Below, piece after piece: positions 44,801 through 54,896 of a stretch of DNA of 64,000 nucleotides. A model generated the notes under the pieces. That model did no database searches. It was not told where the DNA came from and saw only the letters and a program-made list of their open reading frames with translations. Numbering within the stretch: the first letter of the stretch is position 1; each line of letters starts with the position of its first letter. The DNA is from Kingdonia uniflora (Eukaryota; Streptophyta; Magnoliopsida; Ranunculales; Circaeasteraceae), in contig JACGCM010001497.1 of NCBI GenBank assembly GCA_014058105.1, positions 2,790,001 to 2,854,000 of the forward strand, read 5' to 3'. The translations under genes and the position numbers were made by a program.

Positions 44801-45048
44801 GTGGAAGAGGCACAAATATAAGAGGAAGGGGCAACAATCAAACTGTAAGAAGTCGGAGTGGCATTACTGAAGCTGGAAGAAACAACACTGCAGTTGTAAG
44901 AGGTGGGAGAGGCAACACTGCAGTTGTAAGAGGTGGCAACACTACAATTCTAAGAGGTGAGAGATACAACACTCAAGTTGGAAGAGGTGGGAGAGGCAAC
45001 ACTATAGTTATAAGAGGTGGCAGAGGCACTACAAGCTTATCACAATAA
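41841..45048 (+). pseudogene. Mutator-like (MuDR-type) transposase 1
   Basis: Exons 41841-43515, 43600-44210, 44300-44390 and 44488-45048. All three introns have GT-AG ends and keep the frame (AE/VFPHQNHRLCFRHMWKN; NWVG/YCSEYH; RDK/TVNIVVLPPP). Domains: an N-terminal acidic region with three 10-residue repeats (SQVMGDMTV type, 41968-42060); the MuDR DNA-binding region (YLRKFAIL...CKWLVHARR); the MULE catalytic region with the first Asp in LGLDGYFLKGKYGGQ; the SWIM zinc finger CDCNEWQVTGLPCVHA; the zinc-knuckle-like YHKCGHLSHNKKIC (first Cys changed); and an RGG-type tail. Stops at 42099, about 42477, 43158 and 43222, plus a frameshift near 43400, show decay. Confidence 0.9.
44815..45048 (+). 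repeat. RGG-rich coding repeat in transposase 1 tail
   Basis: Six or more units of about 12-13 residues, type GRGNTAVVRGG, form the C-terminal end. Such arginine-glycine tails follow the zinc knuckle in many plant Mutator-like transposases. Confidence 0.8.
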
Positions 45049-45958
45049 CCAATAATTCCTACCCAGGGAAGTCAGACTAGTAAGCCAACTTTTAGTGTGG
45101 ATCTAGAAGCCAACTTTTTGAGAATTTTGTGAAGCTATAATTTTGTTGATAAATATAAAGCTATAATTTTGGGGGTTGTTAGAATTCTATGAGAATTATG
45201 GGGTATATGTAGCTAAGTTTGGAGAAACACTACTTTTTGATAACAATGTTTAAGTATGTGTAATCCTAATATCTATGGTGGGGGAGCAATGTTCAAGTTT
45301 AACAGTGGTATTATTATGAAAATCTGGCACTGTTTGTGTAATCCTAATGTTCAAGTTTGTGTAATCTTAATGTTTAAGTTTCTGTGTTTGTGGTTGTATA
45401 TTTCTGTTTCAATATGAGGTTGTGTTTGCACTTGGTTACACTGTTTGTAGGAATCTGGTACTATTTTTATATACTTGGTTACACTATTTGCAGGAATCTG
45501 GCACTATTTTTTATGCCGTAATCTGCCACTGTTTTGCAGGAATATGCCACCATTTTTTATACAAGAATCTGCCACTGCTTTGCAGGACTATGCCACTATT
45601 TTTTATGCAAGAATCTGCCAGTGTCGTTTATGTAGGAAGATCTATTGTCTAGGTATGCAAAGACCTTTTATGGCAAGGCATACACACAGTGTAAGTTCAC
45701 TAAGCTCTGCTATATGTTTTTTATATGTGCAGGTAAGAGAATGTGTTATGTGTCATGCAGTATGGAATCAATCCATTTACAGGTATTACTCATCTACTAA
45801 TCTCCCAACTACTATTTTTTTGTTTGTAGGTATTGTCTAGGGCATATGGAAAGTTGTAAAGTGTATTAATTAGAAGAGTAAGTAGCTTATAACCACAACT
45901 GTAACCTCTAAAAGCATACAACACAACCTCTACAACCTTCTTCTCTTAATCTTCTATA
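45049..45958. other. Non-coding stretch with 46-bp repeats
   Basis: No supported gene. Contains GTGTAATCCTAATGTTCAAG-type short repeats and the 46-bp array at 45440-45625. The frames at 45422 and 45475 are translations of the array. Confidence 0.65.
45440..45625 (+). repeat. 46-bp tandem repeat, about four copies
   Basis: Units of the type TTTGCAGGAATCTGGCACTA with TTTTTTATGC and ATCTGCCACTG follow one another with a period of about 44-46 bp. Confidence 0.85.
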
Positions 45959-46408
45959 ATGGATAGTGATGGTAATGATAGTCCAAGAGCCACTAAGTAC
46001 TATACAACCTTTGAGGCTGAAGAAGAAAGGGTCAATGGTTATCCTACATATGATGAAGATGAAAAGAAAAAAAAGAAAGGTGAGGATGAGGAATCTGATG
46101 AAGAGAAGTGTGAGGACACAGATGAATAAATGAGTGAAAAGGACACATATGAAGAAAAGAGTTAGGAAACAGATGAAGATGGGGATGAGGAATTTGGTGA
46201 GTCTGATGAGTCTAGTGACTCTGATGACTCTGATTCAGATGATGGTGGTAATGGGGGTGATGGTGGTAATAATGGTACAGGTAAAGGAAATGGTGGTGAT
46301 GCCAAAGATGATGATGGCTATGGTGATGTTGGTCCAACAACTAAGAGGGCCAAAACCTGTGCTTCAAGAACCTCCAGTGTTAGTTCCAACACTGTCATCA
46401 TCAACTAA
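45959..46408 (+). pseudogene. Acidic low-complexity ORF between the two transposases
   Basis: A 149-residue frame starts MDSDGNDSPRATKYYTTFEA and is rich in D, E, K and G (DEEFGESDESSDSDDSDS). It ends TKRAKTCASRTSSVSSNTVIIN. Two internal stops (TAA near 46127 and TAG near 46163) interrupt it. No domain is recognised. TKRAK is a possible nuclear localisation signal. It follows transposase 1 on the same strand and could be a second gene of that element, as mudrB is in maize MuDR, but no similarity to mudrB is visible. Confidence 0.4.
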
Positions 46409-46414
46409 TTTTGG

Positions 46415-46575
46415 GTACCTGAACATTTTAGATCACTAGTACCTGCACATTTTAGATTATTAGTACCTGTACACATTTTAGATCACTAGTACCTGTACAT
46501 ATTTTAGATCACTAGTACTTGTACACCTGTACATTTCAGATTACTAGTACCTGCACACCTGCACATTTAGACCAC
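46415..46575 (+). repeat. Minisatellite, about 26-28 bp unit
   Basis: Repeated GTACCTGTACATTTTAGATC followed by ACTA, five or more units, then degenerate copies to about 46700. Confidence 0.82.
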
Positions 46576-46699
46576 TATGACATTCTGTACATTTCGATTT
46601 GACTGTGTGAGTACCAGTCAGACCTTGTCCCATACCTTCTACACATTTTAGACCAGTCAGAAAACCACTATGAGTACATTCTGCACATTTCAGACCAGG

Positions 46700-47050
46700 A
46701 TGACTTTGCCTTTGAGTACCTGTAAATTTTTAAAGATGTAATAGACAAACAATAACAAATAAGCACAGGCATGTAATAGAGTGAGTATTTGTTAAGTTAC
46801 AAAATAGACAAACAAGAAACATTCATGAAAAAAATATGTATGAAAGAAACATTCAGTTAATATAGTACCTGTTAACATTTTCAGTGTAACAAATATTTTC
46901 AGTCTGACAAACAGCAAACATTTTTAGTCTACATGGCCAAAAAATGTACTTTTTAGCATGTAGTTAAATGCTTCTAAATTAAGTCACACTGTCACACTTT
47001 TCAATTCTTGCTAGGAGATTGATAGCCTTTCTTGTAAGGGTTAGAGCTTA
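46700..47050. other. No supported gene
   Basis: AT-rich spacer between the minisatellite and the 3' end of transposase 2. Confidence 0.55.
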
Positions 47051-47059
47051 TGGCTTGAG

Positions 47060-47700
47060 CTTGTTGTGTTAATACCCTAATTTTCCTTGGGGCTTGAGCT
47101 TACCATGTTGATGCCCTAGTTTGCCTTTGAGTAGGTTGAGACTGCCTTTGGGCTTGACTTGCTTGACTCTACCTTGGGGTTTAAGTAGCTTGGGACTGCC
47201 TTTGGGCTTGACTTGCTTGATTCTGCCTTGGGGCTCGAGTAGCTTGAGACTGGCTTTGGGATTGACTTGCTCTAGCTTTCCTTAGGGCTCCAGTAGCTTG
47301 AGACTGGCTTTGAGCTTGACTTGCCCTAGTTAGCCTTGGGGATGCAGTAGCTTGAGACTGCCATTGGGCTTGACTTGATCTAGTTTTCCTTGGGGCTCCA
47401 GTAGCTTGAGACTGGCTTTGAGCTTGACTTGCCCTAGTATTCCGTGGGGCTGCAGTAGCATAAGACTATTATTGGGCTTGACTTGATCTAGTTTGTCTTG
47501 GGGAATTATTAGCTTAAGATTAGCTTTGAGCTTGACTTGCTCTAGTTTACATTGGGGAATCAGTAGCTTGATATTGCCAGTGGGAATGACTTGCTCTAGT
47601 TTGCCTTGGGGCATCAGTAGCTTGAGTTTGCCTTGATTGTGTTTGCTTTGGGGATTGAACTTGTTGTGTTGATGCCCTAGTTTGCCTTGGGGCTTGACTT
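47060..47700 (-). repeat. 60-bp coding minisatellite in transposase 2 tail
   Basis: About ten units with a period of 60 bp contain CTTGACTTG and CTTGGGGC(A/T) on the plus strand. In the transposase frame they encode 20-residue Q/A/S/R/T-rich units (APRQTRASQA type). In another minus-strand frame they give KLKLLMPQGKLEQV-type units. Confidence 0.88.
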
Positions 47701-50700
47701 GCTTGAGTTGGCCTTGGGGCTTTTGTATCTTGAGTTTGCCTTGCACCCCTAGAAGATCTCCCTCCACCACCACCTATACCACCACTTTCCCTCCCTCTCA
47801 TATTTGATATTGTAGGTGGTAAACCAACACTGCACATATGTCTTGTCATGCTAACATTTGCATCTACCCTCTTAGGTGCTTTTGCCACTCTTGGCCTTGG
47901 TGTTGCTGGTGCACCCTTACAAGTTTTAATATTATGACCATAGCCACAACATTTTCTACATCTCTTCCGCCTCTTTTCTTTATTTGGATCAGGGATTCTT
48001 TATTTTCTAGGTCTCCCAGCTCCTCTCACCAATGGGGGAGGTAGAAAATGGTTTGTAGGCTGCATATATTACAAAAATAAGCATACATATCAAATATCAA
48101 CTCAGATACACTTGTGTTCAAATACAAACCTTCTCACATTTTGATCCATCAACTACAAGATATATGTCATTTTTATATGTTTAGACATATGACGTAACTT
48201 TGTGAAAGCATTAAACATAGCTGTTAGCCATCCTTAAAAAAATGTTATCTTTTAAAAAATTAGAGACACAACTTTGTAAACATTTAGCTTATTAACCAAA
48301 AAATACTTTACTTACTTAACCCATGACCACCCATTAGGAAGTATAGCACTAACAGTATCCACACATGGTAGTCCAGAAAGTTATCATTCATGGAACTCAC
48401 ATTCATGTGTGTTGGCGTTCACTCTCCATCTTTGGCCATTTATCCCAATTGCAAGAAAAGATCCTGATATGATCCCTTGCACCTGACCATAGCATTTGAT
48501 CATCTTATCAATATGGGTTTGTGCTCTAGGGACCAACACCAAACCAACAAAAAAGATATACATATAGTCACATAGTAGTTCATGAAAAGAAGAGATCTCA
48601 AACATTAAGAAAAGGTTTTATTTAGCTTACCTGTTTCTTCCCACTCTTTTGCCTTGAGCCTCCTATCATACATGAGTTTCATAAACATTATATTCAGCTT
48701 TTCTAGTAACTTTTGGATTGGCATGTCCCTAATCTTCAAAATCCACATGTTAAAAGACTCACTGAAGTTGCTTGTGATGTATTCACACTTGGCAGTGAAA
48801 TCAAAGTCGGACCTAGCCCAGTATTCAAATGGCTCCTTAAGTAACCAGTCATAGGCAGCTGGGTTTTCCAGTTTGAGTTGGTCCATGTGCTTGTTCTTTT
48901 CAGATTGCTTAAATGCCTTTGCTATACTCCATACTAACCACTCTATTTGGGTCCCCCTGTGAAACTTCTTTATATTCTTGTACATATGTCTAAAGCAGAA
49001 TCTGTGGTTTGCATGAGGAAAAAATATAGTCACAGCATCAATGAGTCCCTTCTATTTATCTGATATGAATGTTAGCTTTTGTATGTAAAATGAGATAGGG
49101 CTGAAGAACCTCAAGGAAGTTGGTCCAAGTTTTTTACATTCTGATAGGGCATAAGTAAACTGTCATATGGAATAGGCCATTGTTGCCATCCAAGGTAATC
49201 ATAGATAGACAACCCCCCCCCCCCCTCCCTATATTTACCATTTAGAAAATAACCATCCAAACCAAGTACAGGTCTACACCCATTTAACCATCCATCAAAA
49301 CTTTCCTTAAACATCACCGATGAACTTTTCCACTGGTTACTTTGAAGATCTTTACTACATTTCGCCAAACTGCCAGGGTTAGCCAATAAGACTTATCTCA
49401 TAAATTTAGGTTGCAGAATATAACCTTCATCATATGAACCAAAAATCTTTTCCATGCATATAGTCCAAGCATTCTATGAAGTATAATATGAAATATCAAT
49501 ACCATACTTTCTTGAAATTAGCTCCTTCACATATTGGTCTAGTGGTTCTCATTGTCCTAATTGTTTCTTTAACTTCCATTGCCACCCACTGGGCATTTAC
49601 ATTTTTGTTAGATTGGTCACTCCTGTCAGGACATGTGCGAATAAAATTACTACTTTTCCGCATACTAAAAGTGGTACCATTTGGGTTAACCCTAGCATAA
49701 AATATCCATTGATAGTTAAATGTTTCAGCTTCAGTATAAATGTATTTTACCCTCATATAGTCATTCTTTTTTTGTTAGAATTGGTGCTTGTTCACAATGG
49801 CCCATTTCCTTAAAAAAGCTCTACAAGCATCAACTGTGGGCCACTCCATGCCAATAACCATCTCTAACCTAGGATTATGCATAGGTAATGTAGTATGATG
49901 CTCTTTAGTTTCTTTTGTTGTAAAAATGTTATCACATTCTTTGGCCAAATCTCTAAACTCGTCATCACATATGTCTATATCAGCTTGGGTTGGACCATCA
50001 TCACCATCAACTAATGAGTGATTTGAGTAATACCCTTCCTCTGGAGCTAGGCTACTGGGTTAGTTTCTGCCCATCTATTCCAAGCATCAACTTCTTCTTC
50101 ATTATTTGAAGCCTTTCTCCCCAATCCAACTTTAGCCTCAGTTTCAACATTAACTGGAGCATCTCCCCCCAATCCAACTCCAGCCTTAGTTTCTACATTA
50201 ATTGGAGCATCTTCCCCCAGTCCAACAATACCCTCAATTTCAATATTAGGTTCATCATCACTAAAGTCCATATGTGGAAAATCGTCAAGTTCTTCCTCGG
50301 GTACTTCACTTGCCATTGGTTTCTTAACTCTTTTAGTGTTCTCTTCACCACTTTGTAAACTATTGTCTTTTTTCTTTGGCTTTGATACAAGTTTTTTTTT
50401 GTCACAACTACCTTTTGTTTACCCCTGGCAATAGTCTCATGTTGAAGTGGATCAAACTATGTACTTTCATGCTGCAGTAGATCAAACTGTGTAGTCTCAA
50501 CCTCAACCTCAACTTGAGAAGTAGGACATATTGGTGGTCCTTCTTCTAGTTCCATCATAACTACATCTGGCTACTAAATTAAAGGTAGGGGCACAACTTC
50601 TATAGGCACTGCATATACATAGAAATGTACATCCCACATATTATCCACATCACTACAATGTCACATCTTTTACAAACTTGTATCATCACAAACATCCACT

Positions 50701-50985
50701 ATCTCACCTTCACACAATATCTTCGCCACTATCTCAGAACCAGGTGAGATAGCTTTATTTATCCCAACAACATCAGATATAATATACTCTAATAGACCTT
50801 GATAGTAAAACTGATCCCCATCTACATTTTCAAATATATGCATGTCCTCATTAATGTATAGACGATGTATGTACCCAGTCTCCCCAGGTTCAGACCATCT
50901 ACCTCCCTAATGAATAATAACATTTTTTAGGTCATTCCTGTCATTGCAGCATACCCCCAAACATTATATAATTAAGATAAATATC
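47300..50985 (-). pseudogene. Mutator-like (MuDR-type) transposase 2
   Basis: On the minus strand: an N-terminal region with NDLKNVIIH, GGRWSEPGETGYIH and DGDQFYYQGLLEYII; acidic repeats (GVGLGGDAPVNVETEA, 50260-50080); then WIFYARVNPNGTTFSMRKSS (49756-49496). The catalytic region has GCRPVLGLDGYFLNGKY (49290) and FFPHANHRFCFRHMYKN (49020). FDFTAKCEYITSNFSESFN follows. A probable intron (donor AG/GTAAGC near 48629) precedes LVPRAQTHIDKMIK. Next come the end of the SWIM region and the zinc knuckle CRKCCGYGHNIKTC (47955-47915), then the repeat-rich tail. Stops and frame changes are frequent. It is a relative, not a copy, of transposase 1. Confidence 0.88.
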
Positions 50986-51480
50986 ATGGTAACATACCTA
51001 AAACACCTAATTCAAAAACACCACTTGTAAAAGCCCCAATTTTTTTAATATACCCTAATTACATAAAACCAAAACCCTAATTTGATAATCCAAACCACTT
51101 TTAAAAAGCCCAAATTTTGTAATCCAAACTCTAATTTTTAACACAAATCTTCTAACTTTCAAAATGGAAAAACCAAATCAACAGATATTAGAGAGAGATT
51201 TACAAATTTTACCAAATCAACAGAAAGAAATAAATAAATAAAGAGAGAGAGGGAGGGGAAAGAGACTTACATTATGATCAAAGGCTTGGCGAGATCAGGT
51301 ATTAGATTGTTACACTCTAGTTTTCCAAATTTTTATAATTGCAGAAGATAAGGATTATTCCTAAATTTTCCCTCCAAGACAATTTTTTTGTTTGAAACAG
51401 TTTTGGGGAAGAAATGGTCGGGAAGACAACTTGTTCACATGTTAGAGAAAATTACGTGTAACTCGCGTGAGGATAGTTTA
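50986..51480. other. 5' flank of transposase 2
   Basis: No supported gene. AT-rich, with GAGAGA runs near 51241-51260. It lies between the start of transposase 2 (minus strand) and the candidate terminal repeat. Confidence 0.5.
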
Positions 51481-51622
51481 GTCAGTTCATGTAAAAATTT
51501 GAGTTCAAAGAAGGTTGACCTGTGGTCAGAGGCAATTTGGGGACCAAAACGACATATTTAAATAACTTGGGGACTAAAGGCAAATATTTAGTTTGTAGGT
51601 GGGACTGTAGTCAAATTTTCCC
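51480..51622. repeat. Candidate Mutator-like terminal repeat, right end
   Basis: The sequence ends TAGTCAAATTTTCCC. Its reverse complement starts GGGAAAATTTGACTACAG and carries several CCCC phrases (TTTAGTCCCCAAG; TTTTGGTCCCCAAAT), the usual look of plant Mutator-like termini. A related text may occur from 26995. No 9-bp target duplication was found. Confidence 0.45.
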
Positions 51623-52394
51623 TTCTGTTTACCATATCGCAAGGGGATACCTTAGGAGGACAGTATCAAAATCACTTTGCACTCTCCCAACCATAACCTT
51701 AGGCGTTTAGCCAATGCTTCAAACTACTAAACCTCTAAATTACTTTTAGAACTACATATTCAATGGTAAATCTACTAAGTTAATTATGGGTTCTGGAAAT
51801 GCTCCAATACCCATTGACGTTATGACACAAGGAAAAGAAAAAGGAAGAAAGAAAATAATACCCACTAAACTAAGATAAAACATGCAAGTGGCGGAGGATG
51901 CCGAGTTTTTAGACAAGACGGATAATAATAGACTTCATTAGAATGATGTGAACTTCATGCATCTCGCAAGGGCATGGGTAACGGCTTCTGTCCAGACCAT
52001 GGAGTGCACAAAGGGTTTCACTTTCTATCAAAAGGTCAACATTACCTTTAACAGAGACCCCGAGTGCCCTGGTCGACCAAATCTCAGTGGTATCCCCTTA
52101 ATGTATAATATGTAAGCTACAAGAGGATAGTTGCTCAAGTACAATTTTGGTACGAGAGTAGAAAAACCAAGGATGATTGGGTACATTTTAATTTGCTCTA
52201 ATTCAATTTTGTTTATTGTTCTCGAATATACACATTATTTATTTGTATTTGGTAATTTTGGGAATTGTAGGAAAATGATGCACATAAGATTTATGACGGT
52301 TTGAATGGCGACAATGACTTCAAACATTGTGAAGCATATAAAATTTTAGCAAGAGAACCGCGATGGGCTAACCTAAAGGATAATGATTTAAACC

Positions 52395-53135
52395 ATGTGG
52401 GAAATTGACCTAGAAATGTGGCGTCGAAAGCATCGCATAATTCTTCATCGGGGAACTCGATCGGATCAAACAACCTATCGGAGAATCCCGTCGACTAATC
52501 CACAATCAAATTAATATTAACCTGAATTGAAGAATAAATATGAAGAACAAACAATTAGCGGGAGAATTTCCCTTTTAGAGCTTCAATTACTCAATCACTT
52601 GATTTTAATTGAATTCCTCTCAAACCCTAACTTTCTCATACAAAACTTTGGATCCTCTCTCTTTGCCTAGCATTGCCCTTTAATGGAGGTTACAAATTTC
52701 TAGTTACAAATTAGGATAAAAATGCCCTTGAAAACGCCGAAAATAATAAAGTCGTTCGAACCCATGGGTCGTTCAAACGATAGGCCATATTAAGCTTGCA
52801 AAATAAGATAGGCAGATTTGGCCTTTCTGGGAACAAGTTGTTCGAATGAATTTCTGTAATTTGCCTAAAACTAGAGCCAGACACATTTGGCTTTTTGGGA
52901 ACTAAAATGTCGCTCGAACGACTCCAAATGTCGTTCAAACAACTTTCAAATTTAAGCCTAAAATTAGAGGCAGCTAGAATGGGTCTTATTTTCCTTATTT
53001 CTCGTTTGAACGGCCTTCGAACGGCTTCAAGGCTCATTCAAACGAGTTGGCATCTTTTGGAGGGGTTCGATCTTCAGATCCCCCTGAATCACCGACCCAC
53101 CTACTCCTTAATCCGCTCCCTAAAATTTTGAATTA
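52395..53135 (-). mobile_element. LTR-like insertion in Harbinger ORF1
   Basis: No coding domain. On the minus strand the order is TTCGAA cluster, TATA-poor segment with GTAACCTCCATTAAAGGGCA, AATTGAAGC, then TTTGATTGTGGATTAG. This resembles 365-890 on the plus strand (GCAACCTCTATAAAAGGACA; AATTGAAGC; CGTATTGTGGATTA). It is probably a solo LTR or small non-autonomous element of the same family. Exact ends and target duplication were not resolved. Confidence 0.6.
52752..53045. repeat. TTCGAA palindrome cluster 7
   Basis: At least seven decayed sites (GTCGTTCGAACCC; TTCGAATGAATT; CGCTCGAACGACT; CGGCCTTCGAACGGC and others), each with the TTCGAA core or one mismatch. They lie at the U3 end of the LTR-like insertion. 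Confidence 0.8.
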
Positions 53136-53589
53136 GATAGTTTACTGTATGAGTGTAGAGCAATGCTCATCGGCCAAAAATAATTAGAAAAAGCGTTGCA
53201 AAAAATAAGGGCGTGGATGAAATTATTGTATTTGGCCAAAATATGGCGACAATGCTTACGGTGATGAGGTTGGAGAAAAGACAAGAGAATGAAGAAAAGG
53301 AAAGAAGCAGAACAAAAGAAAATCAACAATAGCAAGTTAAAATGGATTTGGAAAAAACAAGGGAAGATCGCAAAATCATGGATAAAGACCTTACAAATCT
53401 TTCTTGACATGTATTGCAATACTATATGGAAAGGCAAATAGAGGTCATGGAACGGGTCAACAAGAATGGAGGACCAAGTACCAGTTCAGGTTATGAAATG
53501 TAATTTAACTTTGATGAATATTGTTTAATTTCCAAGAACGTAGTTTACCTTCCAATAATGTATTCTTTTAAAGAAGTACTTTCTTGTTT

Positions 53590-54545
53590 GGCAACTTTCT
53601 TATCGTTGAGCAAACAATTGTTGTTTTGCTGTAACTGGTTGGAAATGGTTTAGACAAGTATTTCTTATTTGGGGTATATGCTATCCGCTAGGTAATAACC
53701 CATGTCATAAGCTTTTCTAGCAATTGTATAATTGTAAGGCAGAGCAATACCATCAGCAAGGTCGGTGAAAAGATGTGATTGGTGTAGGATATTGATATCA
53801 TTGTTAGCCCCTGGTAACCCAAAAAAAAAACATGCCAAAACCAAAGGTCGTGTAAAGCTAACGCTTCAAGAATTATAGTCATCTTGGGGTAATGACCAGT
53901 AAATTGACCGCGCCAAGCTAAGGGATAATTTTTCCATATCCAATACATGCAATCAAAGCTTCCTAACATGTTGGGAAAACCTCGTGACTCTCCTATCGCT
54001 TTTAACTTTTTGACGTCGGCCGCGTTTGGTGCTCGAAGATATTCCTCTCCAAAAATTTTTATAACCGCAACATAAAACTTTTCATACCTAAAAAGAATGT
54101 GCTTTCTCCTATTCTCAAATACTCATCAAAAATATCCATCGCGACACTATAGCTTAACACACGTACGTAGTGCTGTGATTATCTTTTGGTAGGGTGACAA
54201 CCCAATAGTTTTTGCGCAATTGGCTTTTTAGACACAATAATCATCATGTGCTACTACTACATCGAATATTCGTAAAAGCATTTATTTACTCATACAAAAA
54301 TGTCATCGAAAATCTACCTTTGTACATGTACAAGGATTGTTGAAGTAGTCCCACATAATGTTGTAATATCCCAATTTGTGGTCTCGCATCTTTATCTTAT
54401 CCTCACGGCCCATGACATTCCCGTTGTGAGGTGCATCTTGGTGCATAACAGTTATTGTCGTAGCACAAACAAAAATAGGATCGCCAGAGGAGGATGATAC
54501 ATGTGGAGTATCATCAATGGATGAAAAGGAGGTTGAGCAAGACAT
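53590..54545 (-). pseudogene. PIF/Harbinger DDE transposase, C-terminal end missing
   Basis: The start at 54545 reads MSCSTSFSSIDDTPHVSSSSG. A decayed middle retains CGYKNFWRGISSS. The catalytic domain contains MLGSFDCMYWIWKNYPLAWRGQF (first Asp, 53969 downward), EALALHDLWFWHVFF, and MGYYLADSIYP near 53690 (second Asp). AKQQLFAQR, stop, ESC follows, and similarity ends near 53590, before the region where the third acidic residue (Glu) lies. The truncation faces the C-terminal end of ORF1, so a deletion between the two convergent genes is likely. Several stops are present. Confidence 0.85.
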
Positions 54546-54615
54546 GTAAGGCTGTGGATTTGAGATATCAGGGTTAGATGACTGAGGAAGGAACAGATGA
54601 GCAAACAGAGAAGTA

Positions 54616-54840
54616 TAATTATATAAAGGGAAAAAAACTAGTCTTTTGGGAGAACAGGAAATGCGGTGGCCTTTTGATTATCGCGTGGTAATAAAAAGAC
54701 CGCCGCATTTCCTGTCCTCCCAAACGGCTAGTTTTTCTTTTTGACAAACTCATGTTCATTTCCCCAACGACTATTTTACACTTCCAACGGCTATTTTTTC
54801 AAATCCAACGGCTACAATTTTCTTGCTATATATATATGCT
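54616..54840. promoter_or_regulatory. Bidirectional promoter region with hairpin and CAACGGCTA repeats
   Basis: This intergenic DNA lies between two divergent ORFs. A TATA-like text (minus strand TTTATATAATTATAC, 54616-54629) lies about 75 bp from the transposase ATG. Another (GCTATATATATATG, 54825-54838) lies about 60 bp from the Myb-like ORF. Between them are an inverted repeat (54633-54736) and CAACGGCTA-type motifs at 54723, 54765 (CAACGACTA), 54785 and 54806. The last three are spaced 20 and 21 bp apart. Confidence 0.6.
54633..54736. repeat. Inverted repeat (hairpin), arms of about 43 bp
   Basis: The left arm AAAAACTAGTCTTTTGGGAG... (54633-54675) pairs with the right arm ending CCCAAACGGCTAGTTTTT (54693-54736). 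The cores AGGAAATGCGG and CCGCATTTCCT are perfect. The loop is about 18 bp with a few arm mismatches. Confidence 0.88.
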
Positions 54841-54896
54841 GGCTCTTTAACAATAGTCCCTCCACTTTAACTCTACTAGTTATTTTAGCTCTAGCC

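Larger units (their letters stand above)
51787..53503 (+). pseudogene. PIF/Harbinger ORF1 (Myb/SANT and NAM-associated type), interrupted
   Basis: The ATG at 51787 opens MGSGNAPIPIDVMTQGK. A Myb/SANT-like middle contains ARAWVTASV and VNITFNRDPECPGRPNLSGI. After a probable intron ending ATTGTAG at 52271 comes NDAHKIYDGLNGDNDFKHCEAYKILAREPRW, the 'HCW...L...PKW' segment of this family. About 740 bp of LTR-like DNA (52395-53135) then interrupts it. The C-terminal helix resumes at about 53160-53503 (QEQRRTKENQ-type charged coil, MDLEKTREDRKIMDKDL, ending GPSTSSGYEM). ORF1 proteins assist the Harbinger transposase in DNA binding and nuclear import. Several stops are present. Confidence 0.72.

Noticed and set aside
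45422..45840. Cys/Leu-rich frames
   Set aside because: Two overlapping frames over the 46-bp tandem repeat with no conserved domain.
47330..47773. KLKLLMPQGKLEQV repeat protein as an independent gene
   Set aside because: It is an alternative frame over the 60-bp minisatellite. The frame continuous with the zinc knuckle of transposase 2 is the more likely coding frame.
53120..53437. Minus-strand Phe/Leu-rich frame
   Set aside because: Antisense of the charged C-terminal coil of Harbinger ORF1.
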